From assembly GCF_012927165.1 (NCBI RefSeq), contig NZ_JABBGA010000020.1:39438-103437 (forward strand): a stretch of 64,000 nt of DNA. The letters are read 5' to 3'. This DNA is from Zoogloea dura (GTDB lineage: Bacteria; Pseudomonadota; Gammaproteobacteria; Burkholderiales; Rhodocyclaceae). Position numbers and translations under genes: made by a program. Each line of letters opens with the position of its first letter. The stretch's first letter is position 1. This document shows positions 15,809 to 24,333 of this stretch, piece after piece. The notes below the pieces were generated by a model that did no database searches, was not told the origin of the DNA, and worked only from the letters and a program-made list of their open reading frames with translations.

Positions 15809-16795
15809 CTACGCGGCGCGGCGCAGGGTGTCACCGGGGCACTCGCCGTAGCGCTTGCGGTACTCGGTGGCGAAGCGGCCGAGCTGGAAGAAGCCCCAGC
15901 GGGTGGCCAGTTCGGTGACGCTGCGCGGCTGGGATGGGTCCAGCAGGTCGCTGCGCACCCGTTCCATGCGCACGTCGCGCAGGTAGCGCATGGGGCTGAC
16001 ACCCCGGAACTTCTGGAAGCCGCTGTACAGGGTGCGCCCGCTGACGCCGGCCAGTTCGGTGAGCTGCTCGATCGAGATCGGCTGCTCCGGATGGGCCCGG
16101 ATGTAGTCCTCGACCAGGCGCACATGACGCGGCAGCACCTCGCGGGTATCGCGCTGCAGAGAGGCGCTGACGCTGCCCGGCTGCCATTCCAGCAGGGTGG
16201 TCATCAGGAGCTGCTCGAACTGGGCGCAGATCAGCGGCGAAGCGAGCAGGGCCGGCGATGCCCGTAGCTCGTCGAGCACATGGCGTGCGGTGCGGATCCA
16301 GGCCTGCCCGGCGCCCTGGCGGGCGTCCATCACCGGCTGGAACTTCAGGCCGCCCGGCCTGGCGGGGGTGCCGGTCATGCTCTGGGCATGGCGCTCGAGC
16401 GTGTCCCGGTCGAAGCGAACCACCATCTTGCGGCAGTCTTTGCTCCAGTGCATGCCCAGGCTGTCATCGGGCGAATGCACGGAGGCGTGGTTGGCATCGC
16501 TGTGCAGGCTGTCCTTGCCGATGCGGATCAGGTCATGCCCCTCCAGCGGCATCTGCACCAGGAAGAAGGATTTCAGCGGGCCGGGCGTGATGTCCACCTC
16601 CGCGCCATAGCTCATCACGCTGAAGCCGATCCGTCCGATCTGGCCGTGCAGGTGCACGTAGTCGAGCGGCTCGCGGCGGACGAGGTCGAGGCGGTGATCG
16701 CAGAACACCCCGGCGACGAGCGCCCGGGTTTGGTCCAGGTCGGTCGAGCGCAGCAGGTCGAAGCTGGCCGGAGGACGGGATGGCGATGTTTCCAC
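15809..16795 (-). CDS. AraC/XylS-family transcriptional activator
   Basis: A 328-residue regulator with an N-terminal AraC-binding-2-like domain (residues about 40-190) and a C-terminal AraC HTH pair (ISIEQLTELAGVSGRTLYSGFQKFRGVSPMRYLRDVRMERVRSDL, then RSVTELATRWGFFQLGRFATEYRKRYGECP). The Q/F-K-F-R-G-x-S-P-M-x-Y-L motif is typical of XylS/BenR/AntR-like activators. It lies between the monooxygenase operon (same strand) and the divergent Rieske operon, separated from the latter by 463 bp, so either or both are probable targets. Confidence 0.92.
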   Translation of the reverse strand: METSPSRPPASFDLLRSTDLDQTRALVAGVFCDHRLDLVRREPLDYVHLHGQIGRIGFSVMSYGAEVDITPGPLKSFFLVQMPLEGHDLIRIGKDSLHSDANHASVHSPDDSLGMHWSKDCRKMVVRFDRDTLERHAQSMTGTPARPGGLKFQPVMDARQGAGQAWIRTARHVLDELRASPALLASPLICAQFEQLLMTTLLEWQPGSVSASLQRDTREVLPRHVRLVEDYIRAHPEQPISIEQLTELAGVSGRTLYSGFQKFRGVSPMRYLRDVRMERVRSDLLDPSQPRSVTELATRWGFFQLGRFATEYRKRYGECPGDTLRRAA

Positions 16796-16916
16796 GAGGC
16801 TTCTCCTTGGATCAGGGAGGGCGCAGGGGCGCTCTTGTTGCTTGAATGGTTGATTGAAGTTCTATCGATCACCTAGTAAGTATTAATTTCACATCCTCGT
16901 CAAGTCCTTCTTTTCG

Positions 16917-16934
16917 CAGAAAAAATTTTTTCTG
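16917..16934. repeat. 18-bp perfect A/T palindrome
   Basis: CAGAAAAAATTTTTTCTG is perfectly self-complementary. It could be a regulator operator or a bent A-tract element. It lies 122 bp upstream of the AraC start and 325 bp upstream of the oxygenase start. Confidence 0.6.
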
Positions 16935-16943
16935 ATGCCATCT

Positions 16944-16972
16944 GGATGAAGGCTTTTTGCAAGCCTTCATCC
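16944..16972. repeat. Hairpin in the AraC-Rieske intergenic region
   Basis: GGATGAAGGCTT (16944-16955) pairs perfectly with AAGCCTTCATCC (16961-16972) around TTTGC. It is not at the end of any gene, so ordinary termination is unlikely unless an unannotated transcript runs through the region; an attenuator in the AraC leader is possible. Confidence 0.55.
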
Positions 16973-17258
16973 CCCTCGCTTCCACGCACCGGAACAGGGA
17001 TTCCCAACCCCTTTTGCAGCGCAGCATGGAGCCCTCCGGCACCACCCTGGACATTCCCGGGCCCTCAATTGGTGCCTGGTTTTTCTCGATTTATTGACTG
17101 ATATTGCACTGCATTACGACAAAAAACCTTTAGAAAATTGATTGACTTTCAATTTAACGTCGACGATATTTTGTCTCACGAACTCGCTCAACAGCGCAGG
17201 ACGAAAGCAGCCCAGGTGGTGGGATGGATCACTGAACCGAACTCACGGAGTCAATCGA

Positions 17259-18554
17259 ATGGACATGAAACGGACGGTCAAGAAGGCCAACAACGATGCA
17301 GCCCGGCGTCTCTACGCTCCCTACGCCGAAGCGGAGTGGGGCTTTCTGAACCATTGGTATCCGGCCCGCTTTGCCGGCGAAGTGCCGGAAGGCTCGGCGG
17401 TCGGGGTGCAGATCTGTGGCGTGCCCATCGTGCTGCGCCGCTCCAAGGGCAAGGTCTATGCGCTGAAGGACCAGTGCCTGCACCGCGGCGTCAAGCTGTC
17501 GGCCAAGCCCATGTGCCTGACCGAAGACACCATCACCTGCTGGTACCACGGCTTCACCTTCAGCATCGAGACCGGCGAGCTGGTCTCCATCGTGGCCGCA
17601 CCTGATGACGAGATCATCGGCACCACCGGCATCCCGACCTACCCGGTGGAGGAGGTGAACGGCATCGTCTTCGTCTTCGTCAAGAGCGACGACTGGGAAG
17701 ACGAGATCCCCCCGCTGGCCCAGGATCTGCCGATCCGCTTCCCCGACAACAACGAGCGCTTCCCGCACCCGTTCTGGCCGGACACCCCGAGCATGCTCGA
17801 CAAGGATGCCGTGGCCCTGGGCGTGCACCGCACCGGCTACGCCAACTGGCGCCTGGCCTGCGAGAACGGCTTCGACGCCGGCCACCTGCTGATCCACAAG
17901 GACTGCACCATCGTCCAGGCCAAGGACTGGGCCGTGCCCCTGGGCATCAAGCCGCTGACCGACCAGGCCACCCAGCTGATCGAGGATGAAGACGGCCCGA
18001 AGGGCTTCATCAACATGTACTTCACCGACAACTACGAGCCGGTGCTGGTCAACGAGCGGCTCAACGTGAAGGCCTCCGGCAGCGTGCCCAAGTACTTCCG
18101 CACCTCCATGTTCCTGCCCGGCGTGCTGATGGTGGAGAACTGGCCGGAAGAGAACGTCGTGCAGTACGAGTGGTATGTGCCCATCACCGACGACACCTAC
18201 GAGTACTGGGAAGTGCTGGTCAAGCGCTGCCCGACCGAGGAAGACGTGAAGGGCTTCGAATACCGCTTCAAGAACTTCTACGAGCCGATGGCCCTGCACG
18301 GCTTCAACGACTGTGACCTGTTCGCCCGCGACGCCATGCAGAACTTCTATGCAGACGGCGCCGGCTGGGCCGACGAGCAGCTCGGCGACATGGACTACTC
18401 GATCATCACCTGGCGCAAGGTCGCCTCCCGCTACAACCGCGGCATCGCCAAGAAGCCGCGCGGCGTATCCGGCGTGGTGAAGGGGGCCAGCAACGTGCTG
18501 GCCGAGATCCGCGGTCCGGGCTGCGGCCACTACCGGGACAAGAAGGGCGAGTAA
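17259..18554 (+). CDS. Rieske oxygenase, carbazole 1,9a-dioxygenase (CarAa)-like terminal component
   Basis: A 431-residue ring-hydroxylating oxygenase. The Rieske 2Fe-2S ligands are C73-x-H75 (CLHRG) and C94-x2-H97 (CWYHG); the mononuclear iron ligands H209 and H213 sit in ENGFDAGHLLIHKD, and the late GFNDCDLFARDAMQNFY supplies the acidic ligand. Overall order and spacing, including the W-Y-P region (LGFRNHWYP-like GFLNHWYPARF), resemble the homotrimeric CarAa group rather than alpha3-beta3 dioxygenases, and no beta subunit gene follows. The start at 17259 (RBS ACGGAG) is preferred to the in-frame ATG at 17142, since the family sequence begins there. It probably adds two oxygens to a (hetero)aromatic ring. 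Confidence 0.92.
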   Translation: MDMKRTVKKANNDAARRLYAPYAEAEWGFLNHWYPARFAGEVPEGSAVGVQICGVPIVLRRSKGKVYALKDQCLHRGVKLSAKPMCLTEDTITCWYHGFTFSIETGELVSIVAAPDDEIIGTTGIPTYPVEEVNGIVFVFVKSDDWEDEIPPLAQDLPIRFPDNNERFPHPFWPDTPSMLDKDAVALGVHRTGYANWRLACENGFDAGHLLIHKDCTIVQAKDWAVPLGIKPLTDQATQLIEDEDGPKGFINMYFTDNYEPVLVNERLNVKASGSVPKYFRTSMFLPGVLMVENWPEENVVQYEWYVPITDDTYEYWEVLVKRCPTEEDVKGFEYRFKNFYEPMALHGFNDCDLFARDAMQNFYADGAGWADEQLGDMDYSIITWRKVASRYNRGIAKKPRGVSGVVKGASNVLAEIRGPGCGHYRDKKGE

Positions 18555-18605
18555 GAGGCCCATGCCGGGGCGCCGCCGGTGCCCCGGCCCGTGGAGAACG
18601 ATGCG

Positions 18606-19667
18606 ATGACGATCCTAGAAAAGATGCCCGCCGAGGCAAGCCAGACCTGCTCCGCCACCGTCCGTTTCAGCGACGGCGTGGAGCGGGCCTTCCCGGTCCG
18701 TAACGGCCAGACCATCCTGGCTGCGGCCAAGGAGAACGATGTCCGCCTGGTCCACCAGTGCCTCACCGGCAGCTGCGGCACCTGCGTGACCCGGGTCGAA
18801 TCCGGCGAGGTGCGCATGAACACCGCGCGGGGTACCTCCCTGCTGCCCAGCGAGGCGGCCGAAGGCTTCCGCCTGACCTGCACCTCCTTCTGTGACAGCG
18901 ACGCGGTGATGCACTTCGACTACCCGAGCAGCCTGCTCGACGAGCCCGGCCCCGAGCGTTGCACGGCCGTGGTCGGCGAGGCGAGCTGGGTGGCCAGCAA
19001 CGTGGTGCGGCTGTGCCTGCGCCTGCCCGATGACGCCGGCCTGGAGTTCCGCAGCGGCCAGTATGTGCGGGTGAGGGTGCCCGGCACTGAAGAGTGGCGC
19101 TCCTACTCCATGGCCTCGACGATGGGCGATCTGCCCGAGCTGGTCCTGCTGCTGCGGGTGCTCGACGCCGGGGTGATGTCCGACTACCTCCGCTCGCGGG
19201 TCAAGGTGGGTGACGAGATGGAGCTGGAAGGCCCCTTCGGCCTGTTCTACCTGCGCGACTCCAAGGCCCAGCAGATCATGATCGCCGGCGGCACCGGCCT
19301 GGCGCCGATGCTCGGCATGCTCGAGGACATCCGCCTCAAGTCCGGCCGCAAGCCGAAGGTCCTGCTCAGCTTCGGCTGCGCCAGCGAGGACAACCTGTTC
19401 TACCAGGACGAGCTGGAGACCCGTGCCGCCTGGCTGCCCGGCCTCAAGGTCAAGGTGGCGGTGGCCAACCCCGGCCCTGGCTACACCGGCCTGGTGGGCA
19501 ATCCGGTGGAGGTCATCGGTGCTGCCGACCTGGTGGACCCGCCCAGCGCCGTGGCCTACCTGTGTGGCCCGCCGCCGATGATCGAGTCGGCCCGCCGGCA
19601 TCTCGAGGCCCTCGGCCTCGACCCCGAGAACATCCACGCCGAGCACTTCTCGGCCAGCGCGGCCTGA
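18606..19667 (+). CDS. Ferredoxin-NAD(P)H reductase for the Rieske oxygenase
   Basis: A 353-residue electron-transfer protein with an N-terminal plant-type 2Fe-2S domain (C52, C57, C60, C92 in CLTGSCGTC and LTCTSFC). An FAD domain (RSYSMAS) and an NAD domain (GGTGLAPMLGML, LCGPPPMIESA) follow. This BenC/CarAd-type arrangement passes electrons from NADH to the oxygenase without a separate ferredoxin gene, matching the absence of one here. The start at 18606 has GGAG ten bases upstream. It is 51 bp after the oxygenase and 45 bp before the extradiol dioxygenase gene. Confidence 0.92.
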   Translation: MTILEKMPAEASQTCSATVRFSDGVERAFPVRNGQTILAAAKENDVRLVHQCLTGSCGTCVTRVESGEVRMNTARGTSLLPSEAAEGFRLTCTSFCDSDAVMHFDYPSSLLDEPGPERCTAVVGEASWVASNVVRLCLRLPDDAGLEFRSGQYVRVRVPGTEEWRSYSMASTMGDLPELVLLLRVLDAGVMSDYLRSRVKVGDEMELEGPFGLFYLRDSKAQQIMIAGGTGLAPMLGMLEDIRLKSGRKPKVLLSFGCASEDNLFYQDELETRAAWLPGLKVKVAVANPGPGYTGLVGNPVEVIGAADLVDPPSAVAYLCGPPPMIESARRHLEALGLDPENIHAEHFSASAA

Positions 19668-19712
19668 CGGCCCCGCCAATCACCCAATCCAACTTCCAGG
19701 ACGGTAAAGACG

Positions 19713-20579
19713 ATGATCAATGTGACTCAGCTGGGCTATGCGGGTGTCAATGTGGTGGAGCTGGACTCCCTGCAACACGTGCTGGACAAGGTCTGCGGCG
19801 CCGAGGTGCGGCGTGACGGCGAGCGCCTGTATGCACGGGTGGACGAGCGCCACCACCGCCTGGCCTTCTACAAGGCAGATGCCATGTCGCTGGCCTACAT
19901 GGGGCTGGAGGTGGAATCCCTCGATGCCCTGCGGGCCGCCGAGAACGAGCTGCGCGGCAAGGGCCTGGAAGTGACCCGCGCCACTGCCGCCGAACGGGAG
20001 GAGCGGGCGGTGCTGGACATGATCCATCTGCGTGGCCCCGACGGGGTGCGGATCGAACTCTTCTTCGGCGCCGTGCTGGAGAAGCTGCCCCTCAAGCCGG
20101 GCCGCGCCATCTCCGGCTTCGTCACCGGCGATCTGGGCCTCGGCCACGTGGTGCTGGCCTGCGCCGACCGGGACGCGGCAACCCGCTTCTACACCGAGCA
20201 CTTCAGCTTCCGCCTGACCGACTACATCTTCTGGTCCGAGGCCGAGGCGACCTTCCTGCACTGCAACCCGCGCCACCACACCCTGGCCCTGATGAACCCC
20301 TGTTTCGGCATGGTGCCCGGCCAGTTCAACCACCTGATGCTGCAGGTCAAGTCCATCGACGACGTGGGTCGCGCCTACGACATCGTGCTTGAAGAGGGCA
20401 TCCCGATGGTGATGAACCTGGGCCGCCACACCAACGACCAGATGACCTCCTTCTACGTCAAGACCGAGTCCGGCTTCGCCATCGAATACGGCTACGGCGG
20501 GGTGGAAGTGGATGACCACGACTGGGATGTCAAGGTGTTCAACGCGCCGGCCCTGTGGGGCCACGCCCTGCAGGCCTGA
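19713..20579 (+). CDS. Type I extradiol (catechol-2,3-diol) dioxygenase
   Basis: A 288-residue two-domain vicinal oxygen chelate protein of the BphC type. The C-terminal domain holds the metal triad H145 (GLGHVVLAC), H207 (FNHLMLQ) and E258 (FAIEYGYGG), at positions almost identical to those of BphC. It would cleave the catechol produced after Rieske hydroxylation, giving a meta-cleavage product for the alpha/beta hydrolase encoded at 9317-10147. No 2-hydroxypentadienoate hydratase or aldolase gene is present in the window. A hairpin follows the gene. Confidence 0.93.
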   Translation: MINVTQLGYAGVNVVELDSLQHVLDKVCGAEVRRDGERLYARVDERHHRLAFYKADAMSLAYMGLEVESLDALRAAENELRGKGLEVTRATAAEREERAVLDMIHLRGPDGVRIELFFGAVLEKLPLKPGRAISGFVTGDLGLGHVVLACADRDAATRFYTEHFSFRLTDYIFWSEAEATFLHCNPRHHTLALMNPCFGMVPGQFNHLMLQVKSIDDVGRAYDIVLEEGIPMVMNLGRHTNDQMTSFYVKTESGFAIEYGYGGVEVDDHDWDVKVFNAPALWGHALQA

Positions 20580-20630
20580 CCCCGTTTTTCGAGCTCTCCT
20601 CCGCGGCCCGGCCTCCCCGGCGGGTCGTTG

Positions 20631-20653
20631 GCGCAGCCGCCTGGCGGCTGCGC
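20631..20653 (+). terminator. Hairpin after the extradiol dioxygenase gene
   Basis: GCGCAGCCGCC (20631-20641) and GGCGGCTGCGC (20643-20653) are perfectly complementary, and AATTTATT follows. It lies in the 151-bp gap before the YCF48-like gene, so it may terminate or attenuate transcription between the catabolic and transport parts of the operon. Confidence 0.6.
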
Positions 20654-20730
20654 AATTTATTCGCGTCATCCGGGGGCCGGTCACGGCGGCCGGCCCTGCG
20701 GAATGCTGCTGCAGTCGAGATGGAGTTGTG

Positions 20731-21798
20731 ATGGACAGGAACAATGAACTGCTGAATCTGAACACGGCCGCCGCCCGGGCCATCCCTTTGCCGGAGGCCA
20801 GGCCCGCCGGCGGACGGCTGCTCAAGGTGACGACCTCCCTGGTGCCCTGGGCCATCATCGGCGGGCTGCTGTGGGCCGGCCTCTTCATCAAGCCGGCGGC
20901 AGTCGGCAGCACCGTGCAACCGCCGGTGCTCGAGCATCGCGACCACTACTACGGCGCCGCCCTGCCCGGTGACGGCCGGGTGTGGTTTGCCGGTTCCAAC
21001 GGCAAGATCGTCTCGATGGCGGCGGACGGCAGCCTGAGCCTGCTGGCCAGCGGCACCGAGCGGACCCTCCAGGACATCGCCGCCTGGGATGCGCAGCGGG
21101 GCATCGCCGTCGGCAACGACGGCGTCATCATCACCACCGCCGACGGCGGCAAAACCTGGCAGCAGGCACGCGAAGTGCCCCGCTCGGCGGTGGCCAACAA
21201 GCTCACCCGGGTGCGCGTCGCCGAGGGCGGGCGGGCCGTGGTGGTGGGCGAGATGGGCGCGCTGCTCGCCAGCGACGACTTCGGCCACAGCTGGCGCCGC
21301 CTGCGCGACGAGGAGGACGTGGCCTGGAACGACGCGGCCCTCGTCGGCAAGGACGAGATCCGGGTGGTGGGCGAGTTCGGCCGCGTGCTGCTGAGCCGTG
21401 ACGCCGGCGCCACCTGGCATGAGCGCGAGGCCCCGGTCCCCACTTCCCTGATGTCCGTGGCCTTCCGCGACGCCCGCCATGGCGTGGCGGTCGGCCTCGA
21501 CGGTGTGGTGCTGGTCAGCGAGGACGGCGGCGAGAACTGGCGCCAGGCCGACACCGGCATCCACGACCACCTCCTCGACATCGCCTGGGACGAGGCCGGC
21601 CAGCGCTGGCTCGGCGCCGGTGTGCTCGGGCGCTGGGTCAGCGCCCCTGCCGATGCCGCCAAGTGGAGCGTCGGCCGCGTCGATGAACGCGACCTGTCAT
21701 GGCACACCCGCGTGCTGCCGGCCGGTGGCCAGGCCTGGTTCGCCGGCGCCGGCGTAGGCCGCTGGGACGGCAAGCGCTGGCAGCCCCTGGGCAGTTGA
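20731..21798 (+). CDS. YCF48/BNR-repeat membrane-anchored protein
   Basis: A 355-residue protein with one N-terminal membrane segment (LVPWAIIGGLLWAGLFI, residues about 33-50) followed by a beta-propeller of YCF48/photosystem II stability factor-like repeats. Repeated motifs GNDGVIITTADGGKTW, GEMGALLASDDFGHSWRR, GEFGRVLLSRDAGATWHE and GLDGVVLVSEDGGENWRQ are visible. The propeller would be periplasmic. This type of protein regularly accompanies RND/MMPL, DUF1302 and DUF1329 genes in catabolic clusters for hydrophobic compounds, as here, but its role is unknown. The ATG at 20731 has GGAG six bases upstream. Confidence 0.87.
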   Translation: MDRNNELLNLNTAAARAIPLPEARPAGGRLLKVTTSLVPWAIIGGLLWAGLFIKPAAVGSTVQPPVLEHRDHYYGAALPGDGRVWFAGSNGKIVSMAADGSLSLLASGTERTLQDIAAWDAQRGIAVGNDGVIITTADGGKTWQQAREVPRSAVANKLTRVRVAEGGRAVVVGEMGALLASDDFGHSWRRLRDEEDVAWNDAALVGKDEIRVVGEFGRVLLSRDAGATWHEREAPVPTSLMSVAFRDARHGVAVGLDGVVLVSEDGGENWRQADTGIHDHLLDIAWDEAGQRWLGAGVLGRWVSAPADAAKWSVGRVDERDLSWHTRVLPAGGQAWFAGAGVGRWDGKRWQPLGS

Positions 21799-21838
21799 GC
21801 GCCCGGCTTCGCACCCCTTACACAGAGAGACGACAAAA

Positions 21839-24211
21839 ATGATCGAACGCATCGCGGAGTTATGCATCCATCGCCGCAAAGCGGTGGTGGCCGTGCTGGC
21901 GGCACTGACCCTGGTGCTGAGCTGGTTTGCCCTGCGCATCGAAGTGCGCACCGTGTTCGAGGACATGCTTCCCTCGCAGCACGAGTACGTCAAAACCCAC
22001 GAACGCTTCAAGGACACCTTCGGCGGCTCGAACATGGTCACCATCATGTTCGAGGTGAAGGAGGGCGACATCTTCCAGAAGGCCTTCCTCGACAAGGTGC
22101 GCACCGTCACCCTCGGCCTGCGTGAAGTGTCGGCGGTCAATCCTTACCAGATCACCTCCCTGGCTTCCAAGAAGCTCAAGGAGGTGCAGGCCTCCACCGA
22201 CGGCATCGCCACCACGCCCCTGATGTGGCCCGACCTGCCGGCCAATGCCGAGCAGATGGCGGCCCTCAAGGAGGCCGTGCTGCGCAACCCGCTGGTGTAT
22301 GGCCCCTACGTGTCCCGCGACCTGCAGGCCACCCTGATCACGGTGGACTTCATCGACCGGGATGTGGATTACACCAAGGTCTTTGAAGAAGTGCGGGCCC
22401 TGGTGGCCAAGGTGGACGACGACTCGGTGCGCATCCGCATCGTCGGCGATCCGATCCTGTACGGTTGGGTCAATCACTACGTGCCGGAGACCATCAACCT
22501 GGTGGCCGCCGCGCTGGCGGTGACCCTGAGCATGCTCTTCGTGCTGCTGCGCACCTGGCGCGGCGTGCTGCTGCCCCTGCTGGCCGGGGTGGTCAGCGCG
22601 ATCTGGGCGCTCGGCATCTGTCACCTGCTGGGCATCCACTTCGAGCCGCTTGTGATCGTGGTGGCGATGCTCATCACCTCGCGGGCGGTGTCCCACTCGG
22701 TGCAGATCGTCAACCGCTTCGACGACGAACTGGAGAACATCGCCAAGGGCGCCGAAAGCGCCCGGCATGCGGCCAAGGTGGCCCTGGCCGACCTGTTCCG
22801 GCCGGGCATGCTCGGGGTGATCGCCGACGCGGCCTGCATGGCGGTGGTGGCCCTCAGCCCCATCCCGATGCTGCAGAAGCTCACCGTGCTGTCGGTGGTG
22901 TGGGTGTCCACCCTGACCATCAGCGCGGTGATCCTCACCCCGGTGATGCTGTCCTTCATCCGCAAGCCCCACGGCACCGTGCATGGGGTCGATCTGGCCC
23001 CGCTGCTGCGCAAGGTGCTCGACTTTGCCGTGTGGATGGCCACCTCGCGCTTCCGCTTTGCGGTGATCGGCTGCAGCGTGGTGGTGATGGCGGTGTCCGG
23101 CTGGTACGCCTTCAACCTCAAGATCGGTGATGCCAATCCGGGCTCGCCCATCCTGTGGCCCGAGGCGGCCTACAACGAGGACTCGGCCGCCATCAATGCC
23201 CGCTTCCAGGGCGCCGACCGGATGTTCGTGGTGGTGGGTGCAGACGGCCAGCAGGACTTCGTGAAGAAGAGCGAGGTGCTCACCGCCATGAACCGTTTCC
23301 AGCGCTTCCTGGAGGCCCAGCCGGAGATCGGCGGTTCCGTGTCGATCGCCGACGTGCTGCCGGTGGTCAGCCGCACCCTGCGTGAGGGCAACCCGCGCTA
23401 CCAGGAGCTCGGCGACAGCCAGGCCACCAACGGCAGCCTGATGGCGGTGCTCGACTCGGTATCCGAACCCGGCGACATGGACCGCTTCGTGGACAGCACC
23501 TATGCCAACGGCGCCGTCACCCTGATGTTCCGCGACCGCAAGGGCGAGACCATCCGCACCGCGGTGGCGCGGGTCAAGGAGTTCATCGCCGCCAACCCCC
23601 TCGAGACCGGCTCCTGGCAGCTTGCCGGCGGCCTCATCGGGGTGATGGCGGCGGTCAATGAGGTGATCCTGTCCGGCCAGATCGAAGCCGTGGCCCTGGC
23701 CCTGCTGGTGCTGGTGGTGATCTGCACGGTGGTGTACCGCTCCACCGTGGCCGGCATGCTCTTCATGGTGCCGGTGATCATCTCCAACACCCTGACCTTC
23801 AGCTTCATGGCCTGGAAGGGCATCGGCATGAACATCAACACCGTGCCGGTGGCCGCCCTCGGCATCGGCCTCGGCGTGGATTACGCCTTCTACATCGCCG
23901 ACCGGGTGAAGGAAGAGATCGCCGCCGGCAGCTCCCCCGAGAAGGCCATCTACATGGCCCTGCACTCCGCCGGAATGGGCGTGGTGGTGACGGCCAGCGT
24001 GCTGATCGTCAGCACCCTGCTGTGGTGGGCCTCGTCCCTCCGCTTCCAGGCCGAGATGGGCTTGTTGATGGCGATCTGGCTGGGCATCTCCGCCATGTCG
24101 GCTCTCTTCGTGATGCCCTCGGTCATCTACGTGTTCCGCCCCGAATTCATCTTCGGAAAAAAAGAGCGCCCGGTTCTGGCCGGCGCCACGCCTGGCCTTC
24201 AGGCCGACTGA
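21839..24211 (+). CDS. RND/MMPL superfamily transporter
   Basis: A 790-residue inner-membrane protein predicted to have twelve membrane segments arranged as two repeats, each with a large periplasmic loop. Recognisable are the first segment (AVVAVLAALTLVLSWFAL), the cluster around LVAAALAVTLSMLFVLLRTWRGVLLPLLAGV, and GIGLGVDYAFYIADRVKEE in the second half, the family proton-relay region. Similar proteins are annotated as predicted exporters of the RND superfamily. It is co-directional with YCF48, DUF1302 and DUF1329 genes and probably moves a hydrophobic substrate across the envelope; the direction is unknown. Confidence 0.9.
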   Translation: MIERIAELCIHRRKAVVAVLAALTLVLSWFALRIEVRTVFEDMLPSQHEYVKTHERFKDTFGGSNMVTIMFEVKEGDIFQKAFLDKVRTVTLGLREVSAVNPYQITSLASKKLKEVQASTDGIATTPLMWPDLPANAEQMAALKEAVLRNPLVYGPYVSRDLQATLITVDFIDRDVDYTKVFEEVRALVAKVDDDSVRIRIVGDPILYGWVNHYVPETINLVAAALAVTLSMLFVLLRTWRGVLLPLLAGVVSAIWALGICHLLGIHFEPLVIVVAMLITSRAVSHSVQIVNRFDDELENIAKGAESARHAAKVALADLFRPGMLGVIADAACMAVVALSPIPMLQKLTVLSVVWVSTLTISAVILTPVMLSFIRKPHGTVHGVDLAPLLRKVLDFAVWMATSRFRFAVIGCSVVVMAVSGWYAFNLKIGDANPGSPILWPEAAYNEDSAAINARFQGADRMFVVVGADGQQDFVKKSEVLTAMNRFQRFLEAQPEIGGSVSIADVLPVVSRTLREGNPRYQELGDSQATNGSLMAVLDSVSEPGDMDRFVDSTYANGAVTLMFRDRKGETIRTAVARVKEFIAANPLETGSWQLAGGLIGVMAAVNEVILSGQIEAVALALLVLVVICTVVYRSTVAGMLFMVPVIISNTLTFSFMAWKGIGMNINTVPVAALGIGLGVDYAFYIADRVKEEIAAGSSPEKAIYMALHSAGMGVVVTASVLIVSTLLWWASSLRFQAEMGLLMAIWLGISAMSALFVMPSVIYVFRPEFIFGKKERPVLAGATPGLQAD

Positions 24212-24333
24212 TCAAGCCGTGCATGCATGAGCAAACCTCCGGGCGGAGGGCCTTACAGGGAGGACTCCGCCCGCTTCCAGCACCCAATCGTCGGACCTTC
24301 GGGGACGGCACAAACCACAGAGAAGGAGTCGGT

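Larger units (their letters stand above)
16796..17258. promoter_or_regulatory. 463-bp regulatory intergenic region upstream of the Rieske operon
   Basis: No gene is seen here. It is AT-rich compared with its surroundings and holds, in order: a TTGATTGA sequence near the AraC start, an 18-bp perfect palindrome (16917-16934), a 12-bp-stem hairpin (16944-16972), and an AAATTGA-N7-TCAATTT inverted repeat (17135-17155) about 105 bp before the oxygenase start. This is the likely control region for both the AraC gene and the Rieske operon. Exact promoters were not assigned. Confidence 0.55.

Noticed and set aside
13201..16125. One long minus-strand open frame of 974 codons
   Set aside because: Only the last 401 codons (from 14406) are a real gene (FadL). 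The rest runs out of frame through the StyA-like and AraC genes, an effect of high GC content.
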